64,000 nucleotides of DNA from an uncultured Collinsella sp. GTDB taxonomy: Bacteria > Actinomycetota > Coriobacteriia > Coriobacteriales > Coriobacteriaceae. This document shows, in pieces, positions 24,955-34,378 of this stretch (the first letter of the stretch is position 1; each line of letters opens with the position of its first letter). The DNA lies in contig CATWQC010000010.1 in the NCBI GenBank assembly GCA_958352845.1, positions 1 through 64,000 of the forward strand, given 5' to 3'. The position numbers and the translations under genes were made by a program. The notes under the pieces were generated by a model that ran no database searches, was not told where the DNA came from, and was given only the letters and a program-made list of their open reading frames with translations.

Positions 24955-25518
24955 ATGGGTCTGCTCGATTCGCTTAAGTCCACCTTCACCTCGACCGGCG
25001 AGGCGTCCGTTCCGCCCGCAGCAAGCTTCGCTACCCGCGAAGGCGTCATCTATGCCCCCGTCAACGGCGTGCTCGTCAACCTGAACGAGGTTCCCGACGA
25101 GACGATCGCCTCGGGCATGCTTGGCCAGGGCTATGGCATCGAGCCCATTACCGGCACCATCTATGCGCCCGCCAACGGCCGCATCGGTGCCACCACTGTC
25201 ACCAACCACTCCATCGGCATGATCACCGAGGACGGCCTGCGCGTGTTCATCCATGTTGGCCTGGGCACCGTGGAAATGAACGGCAAGGGTTTTGCCCGCT
25301 TTGTCGAGATGGGCGATGTGGTCAAGGCAGGCCAGCCGCTCATCAGCTTCGACCGCGAGGCCATTAAGGCCGCTGGTCACGAGGACATCGTGACCGTCAT
25401 CGTCTCCGAGCTCGATCGTCTTAAGAGCATCGACCATGTCGGCGAGTCTGGAACGCTTATCGGCGGCAACCCGCTCGTCAAGCTTGGCGACCCGCTGCTG
25501 GTTGCCAAGACCAAGTAG
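24955..25518 (+). CDS. PTS glucose-type EIIA component
   Basis: 187 residues, a free-standing EIIA of the Glc family. [20 protein letters not shown] opens the domain. TNHSIGM supplies the supporting His85, and [17 protein letters not shown] carries the phosphorylated His100. It passes phosphate from HPr to a separate EIIBC and may have regulatory roles; no EIIBC is nearby. The ATG at 24955 follows TTGGAGG by five bases. An N-terminal leader of about 25 residues precedes the domain. Confidence 0.88.
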   Translation: MGLLDSLKSTFTSTGEASVPPAASFATREGVIYAPVNGVLVNLNEVPDETIASGMLGQGYGIEPITGTIYAPANGRIGATTVTNHSIGMITEDGLRVFIHVGLGTVEMNGKGFARFVEMGDVVKAGQPLISFDREAIKAAGHEDIVTVIVSELDRLKSIDHVGESGTLIGGNPLVKLGDPLLVAKTK

Positions 25519-25557
25519 CCAGGCCCCACGCCACACAGCCAAAAGGCACCTCGTCAA

Positions 25558-25588
25558 GCGCCCGCGACCATTTGGCCGCGGGCGCTTT
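25558..25588 (+). terminator. Intrinsic terminator after the EIIA gene
   Basis: GCGCCCGCG and CGCGGGCGC pair around a 10-base loop, followed by TTTTCG. Confidence 0.8.
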
Positions 25589-25699
25589 TCGTTTGAAAAA
25601 CCATCCCGCCAATGCTTTATCTGTATAGCTCAAATGAGCCGAGCTGCTAGAATATCGAACTGTATGGATAACTATCATTCAACCGTTATGGGAGGATAC

Positions 25700-27103
25700 G
25701 TGAACCGCACCAAAATCGCGCAGCTCTATGCCGATGCCGAGTCGCTCGGCGGCCAGACCGTCACCGTCGCCGGCTGGGTCAAGTCCGTCCGCGACATGAA
25801 GAACTTTGGCTTTGTTACGCTCAACGACGGCAGCTGCTTCCGCGACCTGCAGGTCGTCATGAACCGCGAGGCACTCGACAACTACGACGAGATCGCCCAT
25901 CAAAACGTCTCGGCCGCACTCATTTGCACCGGCACCGTCAAGCTGACCCCCGATGCGCCCCAGCCTTTCGAGCTTTCTGCCACTTCCATCGAGGTCGAGG
26001 GCACGAGCGCCCCGGATTACCCGCTGCAGAAGAAGCGCGCAACCGTCGAGTTCCTGCGCACCCAGCAGCACCTGCGCCCGCGCACCAACCTGTTCCGCGC
26101 CGTGTTCCGCATTCGCTCTGTCGCGGCTGCCGCCATCCACCGCTTCTTCCAGGAGCAGGGCTTTGTCTACGTCAACACCCCCATCATCACCACGAGTGAC
26201 TGCGAGGGCGCCGGCGAGATGTTCCGCGTGACCACGCTCGACCCCAAAAATCCGCCCCTCACCGAGTCCGGCGAGGTCGACTGGAGCCAGGACTTCTTTG
26301 GCAAGCATGCAAGCCTCACCGTGTCCGGCCAGCTCAATGCCGAGAACTTTGCCATGGCCTTTGGTGACGTGTACACCTTTGGCCCCACCTTCCGTGCCGA
26401 GAACTCCAACACCACGCGCCACGCCGCCGAGTTTTGGATGATCGAGCCCGAGATGGCCTTTGCCGACCTTAACGACTACATGGACAACGCCGAGGCCATG
26501 CTCAAGTACGTCCTTAAGGACGTTATGGCCACCTGCCCCGACGAGCTCAATATGCTCAACAAGTTTGTGGACAAGGGTCTGCTCGAGCGCCTGGACCATG
26601 TCGCCAACTCCGACTTTGCCCGCGTTACCTACACCGAGGCCGTCGAGATCCTGGAGCAGGCAGTCGCCGACGGCCACAAGTTCGACTACCCCGTGAGCTG
26701 GGGCATCGACCTGCAAACCGAGCACGAACGCTTCCTGACCGAGGAGCACTTTAAGCGCCCGACCTTCGTGACCGACTACCCGGCTGAGATCAAGGCATTC
26801 TACATGCGCATGAACGAGGACGGCAAGACCGTCGCCGCCGCCGACTGCCTGGTTCCCGGTATCGGCGAGATTATCGGCGGCTCCCAGCGCGAGGAGCGCC
26901 TGGATCTGCTCGAGGCCCGCATCAAGGACCTGGGCATGAATCCCGAGCAGTACAAGTACTACCTTGACCTGCGCCGCTACGGTTCCTGCAAGCACGCCGG
27001 CTACGGTCTGGGCTTCGAGCGCTTGGTCATGTATCTGACCGGCGTGGGCAACATCCGCGACGTCCTGCCGCACCCGCGCACCGTGGGCAACGCCGACTTC
27101 TAA
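25700..27103 (+). CDS. asnS: Asparaginyl-tRNA synthetase
   Basis: About 468 residues. The N-terminal OB-fold anticodon domain contains [20 protein letters not shown]. The class II catalytic core shows [23 protein letters not shown] (motif 1), [20 protein letters not shown] (motif 2) and [15 protein letters not shown] (motif 3). These match AsnRS rather than AspRS. The GTG at 25700 follows GGAGG; the frame is open far upstream through non-homologous sequence. Single-gene transcript with a terminator at 27152-27186. Confidence 0.93.
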   Translation: MNRTKIAQLYADAESLGGQTVTVAGWVKSVRDMKNFGFVTLNDGSCFRDLQVVMNREALDNYDEIAHQNVSAALICTGTVKLTPDAPQPFELSATSIEVEGTSAPDYPLQKKRATVEFLRTQQHLRPRTNLFRAVFRIRSVAAAAIHRFFQEQGFVYVNTPIITTSDCEGAGEMFRVTTLDPKNPPLTESGEVDWSQDFFGKHASLTVSGQLNAENFAMAFGDVYTFGPTFRAENSNTTRHAAEFWMIEPEMAFADLNDYMDNAEAMLKYVLKDVMATCPDELNMLNKFVDKGLLERLDHVANSDFARVTYTEAVEILEQAVADGHKFDYPVSWGIDLQTEHERFLTEEHFKRPTFVTDYPAEIKAFYMRMNEDGKTVAAADCLVPGIGEIIGGSQREERLDLLEARIKDLGMNPEQYKYYLDLRRYGSCKHAGYGLGFERLVMYLTGVGNIRDVLPHPRTVGNADF

Positions 27104-27151
27104 TCGTCGGACGCTAGCTCGCGTCGCCACACGCCAACGCTCATCGCACAA

Positions 27152-27186
27152 GCGCCTCTCGACATCGGTCGAGAGGCGCTTTTTTC
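27152..27186 (+). terminator. Intrinsic terminator of asnS
   Basis: GCGCCTCTCGAC and GTCGAGAGGCGC pair around ATCG, followed by six T residues. Confidence 0.92.
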
Positions 27187-27361
27187 AACAGCATCCGTCA
27201 AGCTTTTGGCAAGTTTTTGGACAGTTGAGCAGGGCTGTTGAAAACTCGACCCGCCGTTTGCCGACGACTACCGACCGCCCAGAGCGCCCTGCGCCCCTGG
27301 GAAAGCCCCACGTCCTAGGCTCCATACCGTCGCCACCCAAAACGGAAAGGACGTGGGCACC

Positions 27362-28150
27362 ATGACCGAAGCCGCTGTTGAAACCTACGACACCACGACG
27401 AGAGGCGCCGCCTCGATGGCAGCCTATCGCGCCGTTCGCATCCTGCAGCTCTTGAGCGAAAACACCGGCGAGGACAAGGCCATGCTTTCCGATGAGTTGA
27501 TCCGGCGCCTCGCCCATCCCGACGACCCCGCCCGCATGCCCATCTCGGCGGCGCGGCGCAGCATCTACACCGCCATCTCCGCGCTTCGCCATGCCGGATA
27601 CGAAATTGAGTACAAACGCGGCGTGGGCTACAAACTTCTTACCCGTCCGCTCACCGATGAAGAGATCATCCGGCTCCACGGTATGGTCATGCGCAACCGC
27701 TCCACGCCTATCGCTATCCGCAAGAGCATGGCGCAGCACTTAGTTGCCATGGCGAGTGCCGACGTTCGCGGCTACCTCGATACACCCGAACCCGTTCCGA
27801 GCGCAGGCAGCAAGGCTACCAAGGCAACACGCACGCCCATCAAGCGCATCGACACGTGCGAGCTCGTCGAGCAGGCCATCGACCACGGAACCACGGTGAG
27901 TTTTGATATTTCGAGCGTCACGGCACGTGGCGAAACCGAAGTAGCACGGATGACACTCCGCCCCTTTGCCATCAGGCAGCGCGATGGCATCTCGTATTTG
28001 CTGGGAACGGTCTATGACGCCCGAGGTGCCGATGACACGCTGCGCACCGTAGAGATTGGCCGCATGAGAAACGTCACCACACGTCTCCTCGACGGCAAGA
28101 AGCTCTTCGCCGCCCTCGACGAGGAGGACGACGCCTCCTCCGCCGCATAA
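27362..28150 (+). CDS. HTH/WYL-domain transcriptional regulator
   Basis: 262 residues. The N-terminal winged-helix region (about 20-95) has ISAARRSIYTAISALRHAGYEIEYKRGVGYKL, followed by a linker and a C-terminal WYL-like beta domain (RMTLRPFAIRQRDGISYLLGTVYDARG) that binds ligands or oligonucleotides in related regulators. The ATG at 27362 is preferred over the GTG at 27353 because the latter sits in the AAAGGA ribosome-binding site. It may control the ABC importer downstream, but this is only proximity. Confidence 0.75.
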   Translation: MTEAAVETYDTTTRGAASMAAYRAVRILQLLSENTGEDKAMLSDELIRRLAHPDDPARMPISAARRSIYTAISALRHAGYEIEYKRGVGYKLLTRPLTDEEIIRLHGMVMRNRSTPIAIRKSMAQHLVAMASADVRGYLDTPEPVPSAGSKATKATRTPIKRIDTCELVEQAIDHGTTVSFDISSVTARGETEVARMTLRPFAIRQRDGISYLLGTVYDARGADDTLRTVEIGRMRNVTTRLLDGKKLFAALDEEDDASSAA

Positions 28151-28219
28151 GACCCTCCGCCGCCCATTCGACTACCCGTACCGCCCATCCGATTCTGTAT
28201 TAAAAAACCCGCCAGGCTG

Positions 28220-28276
28220 TTGTAAAAATGGACATCAGCGCTACTATAAGTTCCACTTGCACTTTGTCCCAGTGCA
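28220..28276 (+). promoter_or_regulatory. Possible promoter and palindrome before the ABC importer
   Basis: TTGTAA, 16 bases, TACTAT (28220-28247) lies just before an inverted repeat TGCACT/AGTGCA (28258-28276), a candidate operator near the transcript start. Confidence 0.35.
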
Positions 28277-28311
28277 GTGTTTCCAGCCATTTTTATACTG
28301 GGGGTAATGAT

Positions 28312-29292
28312 ATGAAGGACATCACCATCAGTCGCAGGAGCCTTCTGGTCTCCGCCGGCCTGCTCGCGCTCGCCCCGCTCGCCGGATGCGGCGGCAACTC
28401 TGGTTCCGGCTCTGCTGCCGCCGGTTCCGACTACACCATCGGCGTTCTGCAACTCACCGAGCATTCCGCACTCGATGCCGCCAACGACGGCTTTGTCAAG
28501 GCCATCAAGAAGAGCGGCCTTAAGGTCAAGATCGACCAGAAGAACGCCCAGAACGACCAGTCCACGTGTAAGTCCATTGCCGACAAGTTTGTGGGCGACA
28601 ACGTCAACCTGATTTATGCCATCGCCACGCCCGCCGCGCAGGCTGCCGCCGGCGCCACGGCCGATATCCCCATCGTGGGCTGCGCCATCACCGACTACGC
28701 CGCCTCCGGCCTGGTCCAGGACAACGACAAGCCCGGCACCAACGTCACGGGCGCTTCCGACCTCACCCCGGTCGCCGAGCAGCTCGAGATGATGCAGAAG
28801 GTCCTGCCCGACGTTAAAAAGGTCGGCCTGCTCTACTGCACCGCCGAGTCCAACTCCGACGTCCAGATCAAGGCCGCCAAGAAGGAGCTCGACAAGCTGG
28901 GCCTCGAGTACACTGACTTCACCGTCTCGAGCTCCAACGAGATTCAGTCCGTCGTCGAGTCTGCCGTGGGCAAGGTCGACGCGCTGTACTCCCCCACCGA
29001 CAACACCATCGCCGCGGGTGCCTCGCAGGTCGGCCAGATCTGCAAGGAAAACAAGCTTCCCTTCGTGACTGGCGAGGAGGGTATGTGCATGGCCGGCGGC
29101 CTGTTCACCCTCTCCATCAACTATGAGGACCTGGGCTACGCCGCGGGCGAGATGGCCGTTAAGATCCTGAAGGGCGAGGCCAAGCCCGAGGATATGCCGA
29201 TCAAGCACCTCTCGAGCAAGGACCTGGTCGTCGTCAAGAACGACGAAATGGCCGAGGCCCTGGGCATCGACCTTTCCGCCCTGGACGCGTAA
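28312..29292 (+). CDS. ABC transporter substrate-binding lipoprotein (TrpX-like)
   Basis: 326 residues. The signal peptide MKDITISRRSLLVSAGLLAL ends in the lipobox LAGC (Cys26), followed by a Gly/Ser linker and a type-1 periplasmic-binding fold (DYTIGVLQLTEHSALDAAN... GVTGAS-like NVTGASDLTPV). This ABC_sub_bind/TrpX family is reported for tryptophan or other aromatic solutes in Gram-positives; the substrate here is inferred. The ATG at 28312 follows GGGGG. It forms an importer with the next two genes. Confidence 0.82.
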   Translation: MKDITISRRSLLVSAGLLALAPLAGCGGNSGSGSAAAGSDYTIGVLQLTEHSALDAANDGFVKAIKKSGLKVKIDQKNAQNDQSTCKSIADKFVGDNVNLIYAIATPAAQAAAGATADIPIVGCAITDYAASGLVQDNDKPGTNVTGASDLTPVAEQLEMMQKVLPDVKKVGLLYCTAESNSDVQIKAAKKELDKLGLEYTDFTVSSSNEIQSVVESAVGKVDALYSPTDNTIAAGASQVGQICKENKLPFVTGEEGMCMAGGLFTLSINYEDLGYAAGEMAVKILKGEAKPEDMPIKHLSSKDLVVVKNDEMAEALGIDLSALDA

Positions 29293-29362
29293 TGCCATAC
29301 GCGGCATGCGTCTAGAGCCCGTGCTCGCGCTTTAGCCGCGTTATTCAATATCTGAGCCACAG

Positions 29363-29391
29363 GGGCGGGCGCTGTAGACCGGCGTCCGCCC
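29363..29391 (+). terminator. Intercistronic hairpin between binding protein and permease
   Basis: GGGCGGGCGC and GCGTCCGCCC form a stem in the 203-bp gap, with only a weak T tract. It could be a partial terminator or mRNA-stability element that lets the binding protein be made in excess. Confidence 0.5.
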
Positions 29392-29495
29392 TGCTTGTTT
29401 CAGGTAAAACAAAACGTCTGTCCGTAACTCTTCTATGCATTGTTACCGCTATTATGGTGAATCACGTGTCCACCCTATCCTAGGAGGTATGAAGC

Positions 29496-30419
29496 ATGCT
29501 CATTGCATTGCAGGGCGCCGTTTCGCAGGGCGTCCTCTGGGGCATTATGGTGCTTGGCGTGTTTATCACGTTCCGCCTGCTCGACATTCCCGATATGACC
29601 TGCGACGGCAGCTTTGCCCTCGGCGGCTGCGTCTGCGCTGTGCTCATCGTCAATAACAACGTCGACCCGCTGCTCGCCGTGCTGGCCGGCATGTGCGCCG
29701 GCGCCATCGCGGGCGCCGTCACGGGCATTTTGACCACCGTCTTCGAGATTCCCGCGATCCTCGCCGGAATCCTCACCCAGATCAGCCTGTGGTCCATCAA
29801 CCTGCGCATCATGGGCAAGTCCAATACGCCCATTCTTGCCAAGGGCACCGTGTTCTCGGCCGTCAGCAATATGACCGGTCTGCCGCAGTCCACCGTTGCC
29901 ATCATCTTGGGCATCCTGCTCGCCGTGGCTATCGTTGCCATCCTGTATTGGTTCTTTGGCACCGAGATCGGCTCGGCGCTGCGCGCCACCGGCAACAACG
30001 AGTACATGATCCGCGCTCTGGGCGTCAACACCAACTCCACCAAGATGATCGCTCTCGTGCTCTCCAACGCCCTCATCGGCCTTTCGGGCGCGCTCATCTG
30101 CCAGAGCCAAAAGTATGCCGACATTGGTATGGGCACCGGCGCCATCGTTATCGGTCTTGCCGCCATTGTTATCGGTGAGGTGCTCGGCCGTCTGCTGCCC
30201 GGCGGCCTCACGCAGTTTAGCGTCCGTCTGGCCTCCGCCGTCTTTGGCTCCGTGGTGTACTTCCTTATCCGCGCCATCGTGCTGCAGTTGGGCATGGACG
30301 CCAACGACATGAAGTTGCTCTCCGCCGTGATTGTCGCCGTGGCCCTGTGCGTGCCCGTGGTTTGGGAGCGCTATAAGCTCCGCAGCTCCTACACGAAGGG
30401 GGATGAGGCAGATGCTTAA
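29496..30419 (+). CDS. ABC transporter permease (TrpY-like)
   Basis: 307 residues with eight or more hydrophobic segments. The N-terminus MLIALQGAVSQGVLWGIMVLG, the DIPDMTCDGSFALGG motif and the EIGSALRATGNNEYMIRALGVN cytosolic loop are typical of permeases paired with TrpX-type binding proteins. GGAGGT lies seven bases upstream. It overlaps the ATPase gene by 8 bp. Confidence 0.85.
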   Translation: MLIALQGAVSQGVLWGIMVLGVFITFRLLDIPDMTCDGSFALGGCVCAVLIVNNNVDPLLAVLAGMCAGAIAGAVTGILTTVFEIPAILAGILTQISLWSINLRIMGKSNTPILAKGTVFSAVSNMTGLPQSTVAIILGILLAVAIVAILYWFFGTEIGSALRATGNNEYMIRALGVNTNSTKMIALVLSNALIGLSGALICQSQKYADIGMGTGAIVIGLAAIVIGEVLGRLLPGGLTQFSVRLASAVFGSVVYFLIRAIVLQLGMDANDMKLLSAVIVAVALCVPVVWERYKLRSSYTKGDEADA

Positions 30420-31206
30420 GCTCTCGCACGTCAAAAAGACCTTTAACAAGGGCACTGTCACCGAGAAGCGCGCGCTCACCGGCGTCGACCTCACCCTTAA
30501 CGACGGCGACTTTGTAACCGTGATTGGCGGCAACGGCGCCGGCAAGTCCACGCTGCTCAACATGATCGCCGGCGTGTATCCGCTCGATTCGGGTATTATC
30601 GAGCTCGACGGCACCGACATCTCGCGTCTGAGCGAGTCGCAGCGCGCCAAGTACCTGGGCCGTGTGTTCCAGGACCCCATGCGCGGCACCGCAGCCGACA
30701 TGCAGATCGCCGAGAACCTGGCCCTCGCCAAGCGCCGTGGCCAGCATCGCGGCCTTTCATGGGGTGTCACCAAGGCCGAGAAGGATGAGTACGTTGAGCT
30801 GCTCAAGCGCCTGGACCTTGGCCTGGATACACGTCTCAACGCTAAGGTCGGCCTGCTCTCGGGCGGCCAGCGCCAGGCACTCACCCTGCTGATGGCCACG
30901 CTCACCAAGCCGCGCCTGCTGCTGCTCGACGAGCACACGGCGGCCCTCGACCCCAAGACGGCATCGAAGGTGCTCAACCTGACCGAGGAGATCGTCGACG
31001 AGAACCACCTGACCACGCTCATGGTCACGCACAACATGAACGACGCCATACGTCTGGGCAATCGCCTGATCATGATGCACGAGGGCCACGTGATCTACGA
31101 CGTGGCGGGCGATGAGAAGAAGTCGCTCACCGTCGCCGACCTACTGCAGAAGTTTGAAGAGGTCTCGGGCGGCGAGCTCGCCAACGACCGCATGCTGCTA
31201 AGCTAA
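30412..31206 (+). CDS. ABC transporter ATP-binding protein (TrpZ-like)
   Basis: 264 residues starting MLKLSHVKKTFNKGTV. Walker A GGNGAGKST, signature LSGGQRQAL, Walker B LLLLDEHTAAL and the H-loop in VTHNMNDAI are all intact. The ATG at 30412 overlaps the permease stop (GATGCTTAA), so translation is coupled. It energises the importer made with the two preceding genes. Confidence 0.9.
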   Translation: MLKLSHVKKTFNKGTVTEKRALTGVDLTLNDGDFVTVIGGNGAGKSTLLNMIAGVYPLDSGIIELDGTDISRLSESQRAKYLGRVFQDPMRGTAADMQIAENLALAKRRGQHRGLSWGVTKAEKDEYVELLKRLDLGLDTRLNAKVGLLSGGQRQALTLLMATLTKPRLLLLDEHTAALDPKTASKVLNLTEEIVDENHLTTLMVTHNMNDAIRLGNRLIMMHEGHVIYDVAGDEKKSLTVADLLQKFEEVSGGELANDRMLLS

Positions 31207-31245
31207 AACCTGCCAAAAAGGGACAGGTTTATTTTGGCAGGTTTT
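31205..31245 (+). repeat. GGGACAG hairpin repeat
   Basis: AAAACCTGCC and GGCAGGTTTT pair, enclosing AAAAAGGGACAGGTTTATTTT. It begins at the stop codon of the ABC ATPase and could terminate transcription. Confidence 0.75.
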
Positions 31246-31260
31246 ATCTGCGCAAACGTC

Positions 31261-31300
31261 AAAACCGCCGCAAAGGGACAGACGCCCTTGCGGCGGTTTT
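31261..31300 (+). terminator. Second GGGACAG hairpin, terminator-like
   Basis: AAAACCGCCGCAA and TTGCGGCGGTTTT pair around AGGGACAGACGCCC and end in a T tract, so it is a likely terminator of the ABC operon. Same central GGGACAG as its neighbour but a different stem. Confidence 0.75.
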
Positions 31301-31364
31301 CGCATATTATGTCGATAATCCGATATTCAACCAGACATTCTGGCTAAGGACTAAGGAAACTGCC

Positions 31365-33389
31365 ATGAAAAGACTCCCCCGCCTTGCGTTAGCCGCCGCG
31401 TTGTTTGCCGGCGCGCTCGCAGGCATCCCAAGCCTCGCTTTCGCGGGGAACCTGCCCGCCGCTATTGACGGCTCCGTGGCCGTCATGCACACCAACGACA
31501 TCCACGGCAGCTACAAGTACAGCTACAACGAAAGCAAGGGCACTGGCACTGTGGGCTTTGACGGACTGGCGGTTCTCTATAGCGCCCAGGGCAACGCCCC
31601 CGATCTTTTGCTCGATGCGGGCGACACCTTCCACGGACAGTCCTTCGCCACCATGAGTGAGGGCAAGAGCATCGCCGAGCTCATGGACACCTTCTATGCC
31701 GACGGCTACGACGCGACCACGCCAGGTAACCACGACTGGAGCTACGGCGCGGACAAACTCCGCACCATGACCAGCTACAGCACCACTGGCACGCCCTTCG
31801 CCATGCTCTGCGCGAACGCAAAGTCTACGAGCGGCGTATGGAGCTCGAGCATCACGAAGACGCTCGATCGCACCTGGGAGGATAGCGAAGATCACTCCAC
31901 ATTCGACTACAAAATCAAGGTCGGCGTCGTGGGCGCCATGGATGAGTCGCTGGGATCCTCGCTGCGCGCGGACCTGGTCGCGGGTACGTCGTTCTCGGGT
32001 GCCGCGAACGCCATCAATGCCGAGGCAGAGCAGCTGCGCAAGGAGGGCTGCGATGTTGTTGTGTGTATCGCGCACACGCTCGACGCCAAGACCTTTGCCA
32101 CGCGACTCCGTGGCGTCGATGCCCTTATCGCAGGCCACGAGCACATCAACCTTAACGAGAAGGTGACGGGAGCCGACGGCAAGACAATCCACGTTGTCGA
32201 GGCGGGCAGTGCCTTTGCCGAGGTGGGACTGCTTTCCATTCCGTACAAATACGACACGAATGGCACCGAGACGACCGACGATGACACGGTCACGGTCCCT
32301 GCAGACGACAGCAACGAGAAGCTCTACACCGCCAAGAACGTCAACGACCTTTTGGCAGACCCCGACAAGGGCTCCGACTACCAAAGCCGCCTTGAAGCCG
32401 TCCGCAACAAGATCAAGCCGCTCGACGAGGACTTTGAAAACGAATCGAACAAGGTGCTCGGCACATCCACCACCAACTATTTCTACGGCGAGGACGCCGC
32501 AGGCACGCATGGTTGGGAAATGGTGCGCACCACCGATTTCCGTCCCAGCAAGGAGGGCGACACCACCAAGGCCCAGACCATCGGCCACGTGATTTGCAGC
32601 TCCTATCTTGACCTGACGGGCGCGGACCTCGCTATCGAAAACGCTGGCGGCATCCGCGGCGGCATCGCGGCGGGCAACGTGACCGCCGGCAACGTCATCG
32701 CCATCTCGCCCTACGGCAACACCGTGGAGACCTGGGCCATGACCGGCGCGGACTTCCTCGCAGCGCTCGAGCACTCGCTACAAATCAGCGACGATTGCAA
32801 CGACAGCTACGAGCTTCAGCAGGCTTATGTGGCGGCCGGTCACACCGAGCAGGAGGCGCAAGACAAGTACAAGTGGCGCGATGACTCTGGCAGCGTTCTC
32901 TCCTTTGGCGGCATCAACGTGACGATTGATTGGACACAGCCCGAGGGCAAGCGCATTGTGAGTGCCACACTCACCAAAGACGGCAGCACGCTCGACCCCG
33001 CCAAGACCTATACCGTCGCCACCAACAACTACATCATCACCAACACGACCGACTTTCCCACCTTTGCACACGCCACCAAGTACACCGAGTGGGGTACCTG
33101 CGAGTCAGCGCTAAGGGCGCTGATAGGGCAGAACGGCTGGGAGAGCAAGATGGCCGGGCTCGCGGGCACCATCAGCTTTGGCTCCGCTGCCGTGGACCCC
33201 ACGCCCACACCGGCCCCGACGCCTAAGCCCTCGCCTAAGACGGACACGACGACCACGAAGGTCATCACCAAGAAGACGACCGGTAAGCTTGCCGCAACGG
33301 GAGACCGCACGCTGGCAGTAGTTGGCGCGTGCCTTATCGGCGGCATCATCGTCATCATGCTCGGCATTATCTGGAAGCGTCGACGCTAA
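31365..33389 (+). CDS. Secreted, wall-anchored 5'-nucleotidase/UshA-family phosphohydrolase
   Basis: 674 residues. After the signal peptide (MKRLPRLALAAALFAGALAG...) come the calcineurin-like metal motifs HTNDIHG, DAGDTFHG, TPGNHDWSYG and GHEHINL, then a 5'-nucleotidase C-terminal domain (IENAGGIRGGI, SPYGNTVETWAMTG, YTVATNNYI). A Pro/Thr-rich spacer leads to LAATGD, a hydrophobic helix and WKRRR, an LAXTG-type sortase signal. It probably dephosphorylates extracellular nucleotides at the cell wall for salvage. Complete. Confidence 0.9.
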   Translation: MKRLPRLALAAALFAGALAGIPSLAFAGNLPAAIDGSVAVMHTNDIHGSYKYSYNESKGTGTVGFDGLAVLYSAQGNAPDLLLDAGDTFHGQSFATMSEGKSIAELMDTFYADGYDATTPGNHDWSYGADKLRTMTSYSTTGTPFAMLCANAKSTSGVWSSSITKTLDRTWEDSEDHSTFDYKIKVGVVGAMDESLGSSLRADLVAGTSFSGAANAINAEAEQLRKEGCDVVVCIAHTLDAKTFATRLRGVDALIAGHEHINLNEKVTGADGKTIHVVEAGSAFAEVGLLSIPYKYDTNGTETTDDDTVTVPADDSNEKLYTAKNVNDLLADPDKGSDYQSRLEAVRNKIKPLDEDFENESNKVLGTSTTNYFYGEDAAGTHGWEMVRTTDFRPSKEGDTTKAQTIGHVICSSYLDLTGADLAIENAGGIRGGIAAGNVTAGNVIAISPYGNTVETWAMTGADFLAALEHSLQISDDCNDSYELQQAYVAAGHTEQEAQDKYKWRDDSGSVLSFGGINVTIDWTQPEGKRIVSATLTKDGSTLDPAKTYTVATNNYIITNTTDFPTFAHATKYTEWGTCESALRALIGQNGWESKMAGLAGTISFGSAAVDPTPTPAPTPKPSPKTDTTTTKVITKKTTGKLAATGDRTLAVVGACLIGGIIVIMLGIIWKRRR

Positions 33390-33442
33390 GCTACACCGCC
33401 GGGCCTTACAGCCCCGCCGCGTAAACCTTATATCGAGCACAG

Positions 33443-33474
33443 AAGCCCGTCCGAATTTGATCGGACGGGCTTCT
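33443..33474 (+). terminator. Intrinsic terminator after the 5'-nucleotidase gene
   Basis: AAGCCCGTCCG and CGGACGGGCTT pair around an 8-base loop, followed by CTTGG; a modest T tract. Confidence 0.7.
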
Positions 33475-33518
33475 TGGTGGGTATCATGGTTGGACGATCA
33501 TAAGGAGGTTTTCCCTAC

Positions 33519-34286
33519 ATGGATTTGTTTGAGCCGATTCTTCATTTCTTTGAGCAACGGTGGGTCCACAACATCATCTGGGCCGTCATCTTGGCGATAG
33601 GCACCGCCGTCGCCGCCAAGGTCGTATCCAAGACCCTGAATCATCTGCTTAACCGAGACGATAACCCGCTTCCGGCATCGAGTATCTTCATCAACATCGC
33701 GCGCGCCGTCATTTGGATGATCGGCGGCAGCTTTATCCTCGACAACTGCTTTGGCATTAACGCAAACGCGCTCGTCGCCGCTCTTGGCGTCGGCGGCATC
33801 GCCATCTCGCTCGGCTTTCAGGACACGCTGTCAAACCTTATCGGCGGCATGCAAGTGACCTTTATGGGCATCATCAAACCCGGCGACAATATCGAGGTCG
33901 GCGGCGTATCCGGCGTGGTCCAAGACATCACTTGGCGTCATACAACGATTGAGGATGCCTGTGGACAGACCATCATTGTGCCCAACTCCAACATCTCCAA
34001 GAACACGCTCGTGCATTTGATGCCCTTTGGACGCGTGGCCGTGCCCGTTGCCGTAAAGGACACGTCTAAGTGGGCTTCCCTTGACGTGCTGGCAGACGAG
34101 CTGACCAGCGCCACCAAGGCCGCCGTGCTTCCCATCTCGGGCTTTGACAAGGAGCCGTATGTGCTCTTTAGCGAGATCGGCGACTTTGGCATTAAGGGCA
34201 AGATCATCTTTATCGTCAGCGACGACAGCACCACTTTCACCGCTACCGACGTCTGCATCCGCGCCATCGCCCCCATCATTGCCTAA
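33519..34286 (+). CDS. MscS-family small-conductance mechanosensitive channel
   Basis: 255 residues. Two or three N-terminal membrane helices precede the pore helix and beta domain: ALVAALGVGGIAISLGFQDTLSNLIGGMQV is the TM3 glycine/alanine pore helix with the following QDTLSN, and IIKPGDNIEVGGVSGVVQDITWRHTTI is the middle beta domain with NSNISKNTL. It releases osmolytes on hypo-osmotic shock. GGAGG lies ten bases upstream of the ATG. Confidence 0.92.
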   Translation: MDLFEPILHFFEQRWVHNIIWAVILAIGTAVAAKVVSKTLNHLLNRDDNPLPASSIFINIARAVIWMIGGSFILDNCFGINANALVAALGVGGIAISLGFQDTLSNLIGGMQVTFMGIIKPGDNIEVGGVSGVVQDITWRHTTIEDACGQTIIVPNSNISKNTLVHLMPFGRVAVPVAVKDTSKWASLDVLADELTSATKAAVLPISGFDKEPYVLFSEIGDFGIKGKIIFIVSDDSTTFTATDVCIRAIAPIIA

Positions 34287-34324
34287 ACCACAACAAAGGG
34301 GACAGGCACCTTTGTTGTGGTTTT
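34285..34324 (+). terminator. GGGGACAGG hairpin after mscS
   Basis: AAACCACAACAAAGG and CCTTTGTTGTGGTTTT form a long stem around GGACAGGCA and end in four T residues. A member of the dispersed GGGACAG family acting as a likely terminator. Confidence 0.75.
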
Positions 34325-34378
34325 CATTCGTGGTACCATGGTTCATATAGTTGTTTAAACGACTAAGGGAGCAACATC

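Noticed and set aside
25679..27151. 490-codon open frame on the minus strand
   Set aside because: Antisense of asnS; no ribosome-binding site or homology.
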